DNA from: Paraburkholderia sartisoli
GTDB taxonomy: Bacteria; Pseudomonadota; Gammaproteobacteria; Burkholderiales; Burkholderiaceae
Assembly: GCF_900107685.1 (NCBI RefSeq)
Contig: NZ_FNRQ01000001.1
Span: 310,001 to 374,000 of the forward strand
Direction of reading: 5' to 3'
DNA: 64,000 nt
This document shows, piece after piece, positions 19,518 through 28,918 of the stretch; position 1 is the first letter of the stretch, and every line of letters begins with the position of its first letter. The position numbers and the translations under genes were made by a program. The notes below the pieces were generated by a model. The model saw nothing but the letters and a program-made list of their open reading frames with translations, did not search any database and was not told the origin of the DNA.

Positions 19518-20195
19518 ATGCCCACCGCTCAACGACGCCCCCGCGAACCGCTCCAGACCACCAGCGCTCCGCTTCAGACCCGCAGTCAGCTCGGCTTCGC
19601 GAAGATGCTGGAGGCGGGGCGCGCGCTGATCGAGGAGAGCGGCAATCTCGACGACCTGTCGATCACGGATATCGTCGAGCGCGCGGGTACGTCGATCGGC
19701 GCGTTTTACCGGCGTTTCGACAACAAGGACACGTTTTTCGACGTCGTGCAGGAACGCGTGATTGCCGAAGGGCTCGACAACGTGCGCGAAGCGCTGACGT
19801 CCGACGCCGTGTGGCAGTCGAACGAAGCGGGCGCCATCGCCGATGCGGTGATCCAGCTGTACCTGCGCGCGTTTCGCCGCAACCGCGGGCTGTACCACGC
19901 GTCGCTCCTGCGCGCGTCGCAGCGCAAATCGACCTGGGACGCGATCCGCCACAGCAACGATGAAGTCCAGGGGTTGATCGTGCCGAAGCTGGTCGATGCC
20001 CTCGCACTCGGAGCCGGCCCGAAAGCGGAGCGCGCCGCGCTCGAATTCGAAGTGCTCGCCGCGTTGCAGTTGGTGCTTGGCATGCTGGTGAACAGCGTGT
20101 TGAACGACCCGGGGCCGCTGTCGCTGACAAGTCGCCGTCTTGCGCCTTACCTTCAGCGTCAGTTTCGCCGTTGCCTCGATCTGCCGGCAGCGTAG
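19518..20195 (+). CDS. TetR-family transcriptional regulator
   Basis: This 225-residue protein has a TetR helix-turn-helix at about 35-70 (DLSITDIVERAGTSIGAFYRRFDNKDTFFD) and an alpha-helical ligand domain. The ATG at 19518 gives the usual spacing; an earlier in-frame ATG at 19401 adds 39 residues without similarity. It lies 237 nt upstream of an acyl-CoA ligase gene in the same direction, so regulation of fatty acid metabolism is a reasonable but unproven guess. Confidence 0.85.
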   Translation: MPTAQRRPREPLQTTSAPLQTRSQLGFAKMLEAGRALIEESGNLDDLSITDIVERAGTSIGAFYRRFDNKDTFFDVVQERVIAEGLDNVREALTSDAVWQSNEAGAIADAVIQLYLRAFRRNRGLYHASLLRASQRKSTWDAIRHSNDEVQGLIVPKLVDALALGAGPKAERAALEFEVLAALQLVLGMLVNSVLNDPGPLSLTSRRLAPYLQRQFRRCLDLPAA

Positions 20196-20210
20196 TATTT
20201 TTTTGCATGA

Positions 20211-20378
20211 AACGGAACAGGAATTCCGGTATCGATTGCGCTGGATGCCTTAAGCGACCTGCCCGCCATGCTGGCGGTGGGCGTGAGCAGCAAGGAAGTT
20301 GCGCTGGAGCAGTTGCAGGCGTTCTTCGCGTGTTTTGATCAACCGTCGCGACGCATGCCGGCACTTGCCGCACGATAA
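20211..20378 (+). pseudogene. Possible C-terminal remnant of a lost gene
   Basis: Between the TetR and fadD genes, one frame is open from a stop at 20208 to TAA at 20376-20378 and reads as protein-like sequence (LQAFFACFDQP near its end) without a proper start. It resembles in flavour the tail of alkylsulfatase-type proteins, whose C-termini carry a similar Phe/Leu-rich helix, but I cannot confirm this. I read it as a decayed gene end left between two regulators of lipid metabolism; it could be chance. Confidence 0.3.
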
Positions 20379-20432
20379 CGCAGACGCACGGCGACGCGTC
20401 CCGACCCGACCCGACGCGAAAATGGAGGAGAC

Positions 20433-22049
20433 ATGGAAAAAATCTGGCTGAAATCGTACCCACCCGGCGTGCCCGCGGAAATCGACACCACACCGCACGG
20501 TTCGCTCGCCGGGCTGCTCGAAGCGGCCTTTCTCACGTTCGCGACGCGCACCGCGTTCGTCTGCATGGGGCGCGAGCTGTCCTACGCCGAACTCGACAAC
20601 CGCTCGCGCGCACTGGCCGCGTGGTTCCAGTCGCAAGGTCTCGAACCTGGCGCGCGGATCGCCGTGATGCTGCCAAACCTGTTGCAGTATCCGGTGACGC
20701 TCGCCGCGATCCTGCGCGCCGGTTATGTCGTCGTGAACGTGAATCCGCTGTACACGGCGCGCGAACTGGAACATCAGCTGAACGACAGCGGCGCGCAGGC
20801 GATCGTGCTGCTCGACACCTTCCTGCCGACGTTCAACGCGCTTGGGCACAATACACCGGTGCGTCACGTGGTGGTGGCTTCGGCGGGCGGCCAGACGGAC
20901 ACAGCGTCTACTTCGCACGTGACGTTCGACCAGGCGCTTCAGCAGGGCGCGGATGCGCCCTTCACGCGCGTCGCCATCTCGCCCGACGACGTCGCCGTGC
21001 TGCAGTACACCGGCGGCACGACCGGCGTGTCGAAAGGCGCGACGCTGCTGCATCGCAACCTGATCGCGAACGTGCTGCAATCCGAAGCATGGCGCGAAGC
21101 GGCCCTGCGCGGCCGCGACGATATCGGGCAGTACGTCACGGTCGTCGCGTTGCCGCTGTATCACGTGTTCGGGCTCACCGTGTGCGGGCTGCTGTCGATG
21201 CGAACCGGCGGTCTCGGCATCCTGATTCCGAATCCGCGCGATATTCCCGCGATGGTTCGCACGCTGCGCGGCTTTGCGATCAACGCGTTTCCGGCGGTGA
21301 ACACGCTCTTCAACGCGCTCGTCAACGATCCGGATTTCGCGTCGCTCGATTTCTCGAAGCTGGTTCAGGCGACGGGCGGCGGCATGGCCGTTCAGCAGGC
21401 CGTCGCGGCGCGCTGGCAGGCGGTGACGGGCGTGCCGATCGTCGAAGGTTACGGGTTGTCGGAGACGTCGCCTTCGGTCAGCACCAGTCCGCCCGGCGCG
21501 ACGGCGTTCAGCGGCTCGATCGGCGTGCCGCTGCCGTCGACGGAAATCTCGATTCGCGACGACGACGGCCGCGAAATGCCGCTGGGCGAACCCGGCGAAA
21601 TCTGCATTCGCGGGCCGCAGGTGATGGCGGGCTACTGGAACCGTCCGGAAGAAACGGCGAGCGTGATGACGCCCGACGGCTTCTTCCGCTCGGGTGACAT
21701 CGGCGTGATGAACGAGCGCGGTTTCGTGAAGCTCGTCGATCGCAAGAAGGACATGATCATCGTGTCGGGCTTCAACGTGTATCCGAACGAGATCGAGGAT
21801 GTCGTCGCGAAACATCCGGGTGTCTTCGAAGTGGTGGCGGTCGGCGTGCCGGATGCGCATTCGGGCGAAGTCGTGAAGCTCTTCATCGTCAGGAAAGATC
21901 CGGCGCTTTCGCAGACGGACATCTTCGCGTTCTGCGCGCAGCAGCTCACCGGTTACAAGCACCCGAAGCTGATCGAATTCCGCACCGAGCTGCCAAAGAG
22001 CGCGGTCGGCAAGATCCTGCGGCGCGCGCTGCGCGACGACGCCGGTTGA
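20433..22049 (+). CDS. fadD: Long-chain fatty acid--CoA ligase
   Basis: This 538-residue adenylate-forming enzyme activates fatty acids with ATP and CoA for beta-oxidation. The start MEKIWLKSYPPGVPAEID is characteristic of FadD. Visible motifs are the P-loop YTGGTTGVSKGA (about 192), GYGLSETSP (the A5 motif), GDIG with RKKDMIIVSGFNVYP (hinge and A8) and the C-terminal PKSAVGKILRR with the catalytic lysine. The segment near residues 150-165 is shorter than in most FadD proteins, giving a length about 20 residues under the usual. An AGGAG-type ribosome binding site precedes the ATG. Confidence 0.92.
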   Translation: MEKIWLKSYPPGVPAEIDTTPHGSLAGLLEAAFLTFATRTAFVCMGRELSYAELDNRSRALAAWFQSQGLEPGARIAVMLPNLLQYPVTLAAILRAGYVVVNVNPLYTARELEHQLNDSGAQAIVLLDTFLPTFNALGHNTPVRHVVVASAGGQTDTASTSHVTFDQALQQGADAPFTRVAISPDDVAVLQYTGGTTGVSKGATLLHRNLIANVLQSEAWREAALRGRDDIGQYVTVVALPLYHVFGLTVCGLLSMRTGGLGILIPNPRDIPAMVRTLRGFAINAFPAVNTLFNALVNDPDFASLDFSKLVQATGGGMAVQQAVAARWQAVTGVPIVEGYGLSETSPSVSTSPPGATAFSGSIGVPLPSTEISIRDDDGREMPLGEPGEICIRGPQVMAGYWNRPEETASVMTPDGFFRSGDIGVMNERGFVKLVDRKKDMIIVSGFNVYPNEIEDVVAKHPGVFEVVAVGVPDAHSGEVVKLFIVRKDPALSQTDIFAFCAQQLTGYKHPKLIEFRTELPKSAVGKILRRALRDDAG

Positions 22050-22123
22050 GCTGAGCGCCAGCGGCTTCGTGGGTTCCTTGGTACATTTACGTCCTCGACG
22101 TCACATGCAACAGGGGGTCTACG

Positions 22124-22510
22124 ATGCGTCTGCTTCACACCATGCTCCGGGTCGGCAATCTCGACCGTTCGATCGCCTTCTATACCGAACTGCTCGGCAT
22201 GAAAGTGCTGCGCCGCAACGACTATCCGGAAGGAAAATTCACGCTTGCGTTCGTCGGCTACGAAGACGAACGCGATGGCACCGTGCTCGAACTCACGCAC
22301 AACTGGGACACGGAATCGTATGAGATGGGCACGGCGTTCGGCCATCTGGCCGTCGAAGTCGACGACGCCTACGCCGCGTGCGAAAAGATCAAGGCACAGG
22401 GCGGCACGGTCGTGCGCGAAGCCGGCCCGATGAAACACGGCACGACCGTCATCGCGTTCGTGACCGACCCGGACGGCTACAAGATCGAATTCATCCAGAA
22501 GAAACCGTAA
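22124..22510 (+). CDS. gloA: Lactoylglutathione lyase (glyoxalase I)
   Basis: This 128-residue enzyme converts the methylglyoxal-glutathione hemithioacetal to S-lactoylglutathione. The family opening [21 protein letters not shown] carries the first metal-binding His; the [14 protein letters not shown] and KIEFIQ stretches supply the Glu and His ligands. Length is normal for the dimeric bacterial enzyme. It stands alone and is followed by a strong hairpin terminator shared with the convergent ygjP. Confidence 0.95.
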   Translation: MRLLHTMLRVGNLDRSIAFYTELLGMKVLRRNDYPEGKFTLAFVGYEDERDGTVLELTHNWDTESYEMGTAFGHLAVEVDDAYAACEKIKAQGGTVVREAGPMKHGTTVIAFVTDPDGYKIEFIQKKP

Positions 22511-22552
22511 CGCCCACACGCTACACGCCACATGTGTAGCGCGGCAACAAAA

Positions 22553-22583
22553 CAGAAGGCCCGCTTTGCAAGCGGGCCTTCTG
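22553..22583. terminator. Bidirectional hairpin terminator between gloA and ygjP
   Basis: A perfect 14-bp stem (CAGAAGGCCCGCTT / AAGCGGGCCTTCTG) with a 3-nt loop lies 43 nt after gloA and 25 nt beyond the end of the convergent gene. A smaller hairpin (GCTACAC/GTGTAGC) precedes it at about 22520-22540. Confidence 0.8.
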
Positions 22584-22607
22584 CATGGTCGCGAGATTCG
22601 CGCGATG

Positions 22608-23528
22608 TTAAAGCGTGGGCAGCAATTCCGGCGGATGATGCTTGAGCGTTTGCCGCGCCTCGCGGAACTCGGGAAAGATCGACTCGACCGTTTCCCAGAA
22701 TCGCGGGCTGTGGTTCATCTCGCGCAGATGCGCGAGTTCGTGCGCGACGACGTAATCGATGATCGAAAGCGGAAAGTGGATCAACCGCCAGTTAAGGCGG
22801 ATGCGCCCGTCGCTGGAACAACTGCCCCAGCGCGTCGCTGCTGAAGACAACGCGTACGCGCGATAATCCACGCCGAGCTTCTCGGCATAGATCGCGAGCC
22901 GCTCGCCGAAAATCCGTTTCGCCTCGCTCTGCAGCCAGCCCTGCACGCGGTCCTTGATCTGCTGCGGATCGGCGTGCTGTGGCAACGGCAGCAGGAGCGC
23001 GGCGCTGCGTGCATCGAACGCGAGCGTGCCGCGTGAAGCCGCCAGCGTCACGCTGATGGGCTTGCCGAGATACGGCACCTGCGCACCATCTTTCCAGTCG
23101 ACCTGCGGCAGCGCGCGCTGCTCGACGCGGTTCTGCCATTCGTTGAGCTTCGTGAAAATCCAGCGCTGCTTTTCGGTGATGGCCGTTTCGATATCGGCGA
23201 GCGTGACCCAGCGCGGCGCGGTGATCATGAGACCCGTGCTGTCGATCGCGAAACCGATCGACCGGCGCGCCGAGCGCTTCAACAGATAGTGGAGCGTCTG
23301 CGAACCGAGGGTGAGGCTGCGCAGCTTCGTGCCGTCGGGCGCGTACAGGGCGCCCGGTTTCTGTGACGAAGGCGGCGTCAGAGAGGAGGGCGGTGACGCG
23401 GGGGAGGGCGGCATCGGGACGGCCGGCTCGGCAAAGAGCGGCAGATCGAGTTGCCGGCTATCGAGCGCCGCGGCGGGCTGCGGCTTGGGAGACTTCGGCA
23501 TCGGCTTCGGCTTCGCGCTATACGCCAC
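22608..23528 (-). CDS. ygjP: YgjP-like metal-dependent peptidase
   Basis: This 306-residue protein has a Pro-rich, low-complexity N-terminus (1-60) followed by the YgjP/SprT-like metallopeptidase domain. The zinc motif is HELAHLREMNHSPRFW, with the WGSCSSDGRIRLNWRLIHFP stretch before it as in all members. Substrates are not firmly known. It is the last gene of the minus-strand run glyQ-glyS-gmhB-plsC-ygjP. Confidence 0.88.
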   Translation of the reverse strand: MAYSAKPKPMPKSPKPQPAAALDSRQLDLPLFAEPAVPMPPSPASPPSSLTPPSSQKPGALYAPDGTKLRSLTLGSQTLHYLLKRSARRSIGFAIDSTGLMITAPRWVTLADIETAITEKQRWIFTKLNEWQNRVEQRALPQVDWKDGAQVPYLGKPISVTLAASRGTLAFDARSAALLLPLPQHADPQQIKDRVQGWLQSEAKRIFGERLAIYAEKLGVDYRAYALSSAATRWGSCSSDGRIRLNWRLIHFPLSIIDYVVAHELAHLREMNHSPRFWETVESIFPEFREARQTLKHHPPELLPTL

Positions 23529-23546
23529 GTGATGGCGTGGGGCGCG

Positions 23547-24305
23547 TCAGATTCGGGCAGCGGCAGGCGTGCTTTGCGCAGCGCTGTACGCAGCAGGATC
23601 GATGCGACGCATTTCCGCTTCGATCCACGTTTCGACGCGCGTGTTCACTTCGTCGGGCGTGAGCCCCGTTGTCTCAATCGGCTTGCCGATCGACACTGTG
23701 ACTATACCCGGATATTTGATGAACGAGTTGCGCGGCCACACGCGGCCCGCGTTGTGCGCGATCGGCACGACCGGTGCGCCGCTCGCGATCGCAAAGCGTG
23801 GGCCGCCCGTCTTGTACTTGCCCTGCTTGCCCGTCGGCGTACGCGTGCCTTCCGGGAACATGATGACCCATGCGCCTTCGGCCATGCGTGCCTTGCCCTG
23901 TCTGATCACGGAGTCGAACGCGTACTTGCCTTCCTTGCGATCGATGTGAACCATCTTCAGCATGCCGAGCGCCCAGCCGAAGAACGGCACGAAGAGCAGT
24001 TCGCGCTTGAACACATAGCAAAGCGGTCGCGGCATCAGCGCCGGAAACGCGAGCGTTTCCCACGCCGACTGATGCTTCGACAGCAGCACGGCGGGGCCGT
24101 CGGGCAGATTCTCGAGACCTTCGATCCGGTAGCGGATGCCGGTCAGCCAGCGCGCGACGTGCAGCGTCGACCTGCACCAGCCCGCGGCCATCCAGTAGCG
24201 GTTGTCGGCACGCATGAACGGAAACGCGATGAAGCACGCGGTTGCGTACGGCACGGTGAATACGACGAAATAGATCAGCAACAGGAGCGAACGGATAAAG
24301 CGCAT
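23547..24305 (-). CDS. plsC: 1-acyl-sn-glycerol-3-phosphate acyltransferase
   Basis: This 252-residue inner-membrane enzyme adds the second acyl chain to lysophosphatidic acid to give phosphatidic acid. There is an N-terminal membrane helix (SLLLLIYFVVFTVPYATA). The acyltransferase block I reads SKHQSAWET, where the usual HX4D carries Glu in place of Asp; block III is FPEGTR. I chose the ATG at 24305, since the longer frame to 24398 would overlap gmhB. It follows gmhB by about 40 nt in the same operon-like run. Confidence 0.92.
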   Translation of the reverse strand: MRFIRSLLLLIYFVVFTVPYATACFIAFPFMRADNRYWMAAGWCRSTLHVARWLTGIRYRIEGLENLPDGPAVLLSKHQSAWETLAFPALMPRPLCYVFKRELLFVPFFGWALGMLKMVHIDRKEGKYAFDSVIRQGKARMAEGAWVIMFPEGTRTPTGKQGKYKTGGPRFAIASGAPVVPIAHNAGRVWPRNSFIKYPGIVTVSIGKPIETTGLTPDEVNTRVETWIEAEMRRIDPAAYSAAQSTPAAARI

Positions 24306-24345
24306 CGGTGTGGTCAATCCATGAAAGTGACGCGTATGGGCCGCA

Positions 24346-24906
24346 TCACTCGAGTTCTTCTGACAGGAAGTCGAGCGCGAACGCACGCAGGTCATCATGC
24401 ACGATCGTGCCTTCTGGCAGGCCGCCCGCGGCGAGCGTTTTCTTGCCCTTGCCGGTCAGCACCAGATGCGGAACAAAACCGAGCGCCGCGGCCGCCTGCA
24501 GATCGCGCAGCGAATCGCCGACGCACGGCGTGTCTTCCGGATCGATCTCGAAGCGCTCGGCGATCATCTTCAGCATGCCGGGCTTCGGCTTGCGGCATTC
24601 GCATTGATCTTCCGCCGTATGCGGACAGAAGAACACGGCGTCGATGCGGCCGCCGACTGCCGCGACCATCTTGTGCATCTTCAGATGCATCGCGTTCAGC
24701 GTGTTCATGTCGAAAAGGCCACGCCCGATGCCCGACTGGTTCGTCGCGACCGCGATGCGATATCCCGCCTGCGTGAGGCGCGCGATCGCTTCGAGCGCGC
24801 CCGGCAGCGGGATCCATTCGTCTGGCGATTTGATGTACGCATCCGAATCGGCGTTGATCACGCCGTCGCGGTCGAGCACTACGATTTTTTTCACGCTGGT
24901 CGGCAT
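24346..24906 (-). CDS. gmhB: D-glycero-beta-D-manno-heptose 1,7-bisphosphate 7-phosphatase
   Basis: This 186-residue HAD-superfamily phosphatase is in the ADP-heptose pathway that supplies the LPS inner core. The nucleophile motif is VVLDRDGVIN, followed by ATNQSGIGRG. The GmhB-specific zinc site is seen as CPHTAEDQCECRKPKPGM and the final acidic motif as VGDSLRDLQAA. It lies 10 nt after glyS and 40 nt before plsC. Confidence 0.94.
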   Translation of the reverse strand: MPTSVKKIVVLDRDGVINADSDAYIKSPDEWIPLPGALEAIARLTQAGYRIAVATNQSGIGRGLFDMNTLNAMHLKMHKMVAAVGGRIDAVFFCPHTAEDQCECRKPKPGMLKMIAERFEIDPEDTPCVGDSLRDLQAAAALGFVPHLVLTGKGKKTLAAGGLPEGTIVHDDLRAFALDFLSEELE

Positions 24907-24916
24907 GATGTGGCGC

Positions 24917-27013
24917 TCAGGTGGCGAGCCGCGAAATATCGGCGACGCAGTTCATCTGCTGATGCAGTGTACCGAGGAGCGCCAGACGGTTCGCGCGCAA
25001 CGCCGGGTCTTCGGCGTTGACCATGACATCGTTGAAGAACGCATCGACCGGTTCGCGCAACGCGGCAAGCGCGGTGAGCGCGCCCGTGTAGTTGCGCCCG
25101 GCGAGTTGCGCCTGCACGCGTGGCGCAACCTGTTCGAGCTGCGCGTACAACGCCTTTTCGGCCGGTTCGATGAAGAGCGCGGGCTGCACGCCACCCGCCG
25201 TCGCGCCTTCCGACTTCTTCAGGATGTTCGAGATCCGCTTGTTCGCCGCCGCGAGCGAGGCCGCTTCGGCGAGCGCCGCGAATTCGCGCACCGCGTCGAG
25301 CCGCGCGACGATGTCGTCGAGGCGCGTCGGGTTCAGCGCAAGCACCGCATCGATTTCGCCTGCCGCATGGCCGCGTTCGCGCAGGAGACCCTTCAGGCGA
25401 TCCATGCTGAATTCGTAGATCGCCGCCGTCGAATCGGCGACGTTCGGCACCGATGCGAACTGCGCATACGCCGCGCGCAGCAGTTCGACGAGGTCCACCG
25501 GCAACTGCTTCTCGACGAGGATACGCAGCACGCCCAGCGCATGACGGCGCAGCGCGAACGGGTCTTTTTCGCCGGTCGGTTGCAGGCCGATGCCCCAGAT
25601 GCCGACGAGCGTTTCGAGCTTGTCCGCGAGCGCGACGATCGTGCCGGTGGGGGTGGCCGGCAGCGCATCGCCCGAGAAACGCGGCTGATAGTGTTCCGAG
25701 CACGCGAGCGCGACTTCTTCCGGCTCGCCGTCGTGGCGCGCGTAGTACGTGCCCATCGTGCCCTGCAGTTCCGGGAATTCGCCGACCATGTCGGTGATCA
25801 GGTCGGCCTTCGCGAGACGCGCCGCGCGCTTTGCGAGCGCGACGTCGGCGTTCAGCATGCCGGCGATCGCGCCAGCCAGCGCTTCGACGCGTTCGACGCG
25901 TTGCAGCGCCGAGCCGAGCTTGTTGTGATACACGACGTTCGCGAGCAGCGGCACGCGATCGGCGAGCGGCTTCTTCTTGTCCTGCGTGAAGAAGAACTTC
26001 GCATCGGCAAGACGCGGACGCACCACGCGCTCATTGCCCTCGATGATGTCGCCCGGCGTCTTCGTCTCGATGTTCGAGACGATCAGGAAACGCGAGCGCA
26101 GCTTGCCCGCCGCATCGGTGAGCGCGAAGTACTTCTGGTTCGTCTGCATCGTGAGGATCAGGCATTCCTGCGGCACCTGCAGGAATTCGTCCTCGAAGTT
26201 GCAGGCGTACACAGCCGGCCATTCGACGAGCGACGTCACTTCGTCGAGCAGCGCTTCGGGCATCACGACCTGATCGCCTTCAGCCTGCGCGAGTAGATGC
26301 GTGCGGATCGTTTCCTTGCGCTCCGCGAAATTCGCGATCACGCGGCCCTTGTGCATCAGCGTTTCCGCGTAGGCGTCAGCGTGCTGGATCTGCACGAAAC
26401 CTTCCGACAGGAAGCGATGGCCGAGCGTCGTGTCGTCGGCGTCGACGCCGAGGGCGCTGACCGGCACGACCGTGTTGCCATGCAATGCGGTCAGACGATG
26501 TGCCGGACGCACGAACTGCACGTTGGCACCGTCGGGACGCTGATACGTCATGACCTTCGGGATCGGCAGCTTTGCCAGCGTTTCGTCGAGCGCGGCCTGC
26601 AGGCCTTCGGCGAGCGTGGCGCCAGGTGCCGCATAGCGCAGGAAGAACGCTTCGGCCTTGCCGTCCGGTGCGCGTTCGAGATCGTGTACCGGGAAATCGG
26701 GGAAGCCGAGCGCCGCGAGTTTCTTCGCGAGCGGCGCGGTGGGCTGGCCGTCCTTGTCGAGCGCCACGGAGACGGGCAGCACCTTCTCGCGCACGTGTTT
26801 TTCAGGCGCGACGTCGCGCACGTTCTGGATGACGATCGCGAGACGCCGCGGCGTGGCGTAACGTTCGAACGACGGCTCGCCGTCGATCAGGTCGCGCGCC
26901 GCGAGGCGCTGCGCGATGCCTTCGGCGAATGCGTCGCCGAGACGCGCGAGCGCTTTCGGCGGCAGTTCCTCGGTCAGCAGTTCGACGAGCAGGGTGTGTT
27001 GGGGATGAGTCAT
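24917..27013 (-). CDS. glyS: Glycine--tRNA ligase, beta subunit
   Basis: This 698-residue beta chain of the alpha2-beta2 glycyl-tRNA synthetase has the opening [15 protein letters not shown], the NQKYFAL motif and the [11 protein letters not shown] segment of the family. The C-terminal anticodon-binding domain ends [19 protein letters not shown]. The beta subunit binds and positions tRNA(Gly). It lies 15 nt after glyQ. Confidence 0.96.
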   Translation of the reverse strand: MTHPQHTLLVELLTEELPPKALARLGDAFAEGIAQRLAARDLIDGEPSFERYATPRRLAIVIQNVRDVAPEKHVREKVLPVSVALDKDGQPTAPLAKKLAALGFPDFPVHDLERAPDGKAEAFFLRYAAPGATLAEGLQAALDETLAKLPIPKVMTYQRPDGANVQFVRPAHRLTALHGNTVVPVSALGVDADDTTLGHRFLSEGFVQIQHADAYAETLMHKGRVIANFAERKETIRTHLLAQAEGDQVVMPEALLDEVTSLVEWPAVYACNFEDEFLQVPQECLILTMQTNQKYFALTDAAGKLRSRFLIVSNIETKTPGDIIEGNERVVRPRLADAKFFFTQDKKKPLADRVPLLANVVYHNKLGSALQRVERVEALAGAIAGMLNADVALAKRAARLAKADLITDMVGEFPELQGTMGTYYARHDGEPEEVALACSEHYQPRFSGDALPATPTGTIVALADKLETLVGIWGIGLQPTGEKDPFALRRHALGVLRILVEKQLPVDLVELLRAAYAQFASVPNVADSTAAIYEFSMDRLKGLLRERGHAAGEIDAVLALNPTRLDDIVARLDAVREFAALAEAASLAAANKRISNILKKSEGATAGGVQPALFIEPAEKALYAQLEQVAPRVQAQLAGRNYTGALTALAALREPVDAFFNDVMVNAEDPALRANRLALLGTLHQQMNCVADISRLAT

Positions 27014-27028
27014 GTGTTCGTGGTCTCG

Positions 27029-28036
27029 TCAGTCCTGATCGATCTTGCGTTCGACTTTGAGCGGCGGCGCCCAGGCGGGCATCGCGGCGTCCTGTGCATC
27101 GGTGGTGAGGCCGGGCACGCCGTGTACCGGATTGCCGAGCATCGGGAAGCCGAGCTTTTCGCGCGAATCGTAGTAGGCCTGGGCAACGAGACGCGACAGC
27201 GCGCGGATGCGGCCGATATACGCCGCGCGCTCTGTCACGGAAATCGCGCCGCGCGCGTCGAGCAGGTTGAACGTGTGGCCGGCCTTCAGCACGAGCTCGT
27301 ACGCGGGCAACGCGATCTGCGCGTCGATCATGCGCTTCGCTTCCGCTTCGTAGCTGTTGAAGAACGTGAACAGCAGATCGACGTTCGCGTGTTCGAAGTT
27401 GTACGTCGACTGCTCGACTTCGTTCTGGTGATACACGTCGCCATACGTGAGGCGACGCATTTCCGGACCGTTCGGGCCTTGTTCTTCCCATTCGGTCCAG
27501 ACGAGGTCGTACACGTTCTCGACCTTCTGCAGATACATCGCGAGACGCTCGAGCCCGTAGGTGATTTCGCCGAGCACCGGCTTGCAGTCGAGACCGCCCA
27601 CCTGCTGGAAATACGTGAATTGCGTGACTTCCATGCCGTTCAGCCAGACTTCCCAGCCAAGACCCCATGCGCCGAGCGTCGGGTTTTCCCAGTCGTCCTC
27701 GACGAAACGCACGTCGTTCTGCTTCAGGTCGAAGCCGAGCGCTTCGAGCGAGCCTAAGTACAGGTCGAGGATGTTTTCCGGCGCGGGCTTCAGCACGACC
27801 TGATACTGGTAGTAGTGCTGCAGACGGTTCGGATTTTCGCCATAGCGGCCGTCTTTCGGCCGGCGCGACGGCTGGACGTACGCGGCGCGCCACGGCTCGG
27901 GGCCGATCGCGCGCAGGAACGTGTGAACGTGGGACGTGCCCGCGCCGACTTCCATGTCGATCGGCTGGAGCAGCGCGCAACCCTGCTTGTCCCAGTAGGA
28001 TTGCAGCGTCAGGATGATTTGCTGAAACGTGAGCAT
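27029..28036 (-). CDS. glyQ: Glycine--tRNA ligase, alpha subunit
   Basis: This 335-residue class II catalytic chain has the start [20 protein letters not shown], motif 2 around [19 protein letters not shown], and [12 protein letters not shown]. The ATG at 28036 is chosen over an in-frame start at 28117 by family similarity. It forms glycyl-tRNA together with GlyS, encoded immediately downstream. Upstream, where lnt is expected from related genomes, the CDI locus begins instead. Confidence 0.96.
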   Translation of the reverse strand: MLTFQQIILTLQSYWDKQGCALLQPIDMEVGAGTSHVHTFLRAIGPEPWRAAYVQPSRRPKDGRYGENPNRLQHYYQYQVVLKPAPENILDLYLGSLEALGFDLKQNDVRFVEDDWENPTLGAWGLGWEVWLNGMEVTQFTYFQQVGGLDCKPVLGEITYGLERLAMYLQKVENVYDLVWTEWEEQGPNGPEMRRLTYGDVYHQNEVEQSTYNFEHANVDLLFTFFNSYEAEAKRMIDAQIALPAYELVLKAGHTFNLLDARGAISVTERAAYIGRIRALSRLVAQAYYDSREKLGFPMLGNPVHGVPGLTTDAQDAAMPAWAPPLKVERKIDQD

Positions 28037-28918
28037 GAAGTGCCTTTCAGGCATAAGGGCCACGCCGCGGGCGCCAGGGCACGCAGGAGGGTGGCCGTGA
28101 GCAAAGTGCCAAGTCATGGATTTTAACGGAAAGGGCGCTGGGTGCGTCCTTTTACGTTATTGGTGAGTGGCAGGCCATTTTCGACTTCTACAGACGATCC
28201 GGTGATCGAGTCGCCGTCCTGACATGCCTGCGTTTGCGCGAACTGCGTGGGCTCGGTACCCGTGCGATCGATCATTCGCTGATGCAACCGGACCATGCAC
28301 GACTCCATTCGCCCTTGCCGCTTTACACCGGCGACGTATTGACCGGTACCGTCGACCGTCTGCGCCGCGAAGAAATAACCGAACTGGGCGCGATGCGCCA
28401 ACTGCCGACCACGCGCGAAAGAGCGATCGCCGCGAGATAGTCGAGCGGGAAGGTGGGGGATATGAAGCTCCCTTGAGAATGAATGACGATGGATGCGTCA
28501 AGCGCGCGTCGGAGCGAACCCACGCACGGGCACGTGGCGCTGAATGCATGCACGTCCGCATACAGGCAATGATGGTTGTCGAGCGCGTTGTCGTCGATTG
28601 TTGCATCGACAGCGGAGCCAGCCGCACGTTCGGCGGCACTGCCAACGAGTCCGCGCATGAGCGCTCATGTGGCTGAACATCACGTCGCTGGCGGAAATCG
28701 TAATCGGTCTGTCTGTCGCGGCGCGACGGTGCCAACAAACCCGCTGTACGTCGTAACGGCCCGCGACGGAAATTCTTTAGGTTTTCATATGTGAAAAAGC
28801 GTGAATTTCGAGATTTTCTACTTTGGAGTGTGGCCACGCTTATGCTACTTTCGCGTTTCGAAAAGTAATTCGTAGTATGAAATAGTCAATAAAATGTAAA
28901 AAATCCGGACAACGGACG
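28037..28918. other. Gene-poor left edge of the CDI locus
   Basis: About 880 nt without a gene I can support. A minus-strand frame at 28123-28401 (TTG start, 92 codons) reads somewhat like protein but has no recognisable family, and other frames here look like chance. From about 28780 to 28918 the sequence turns AT-rich, which fits a promoter and leader region for the exoprotein gene. No tRNA, integrase or repeat marks the boundary. Confidence 0.5.

Noticed and set aside
20433-22049. FadD as a broken gene because of its short middle region
   Set aside because: All catalytic motifs are present in one frame; a small length difference near residues 150-165 is within family variation.
28157-28837. 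Minus-strand 226-codon frame left of bcpA
   Set aside because: Arg/Ser-rich, no domain, overlaps other equally open frames; looks like chance.
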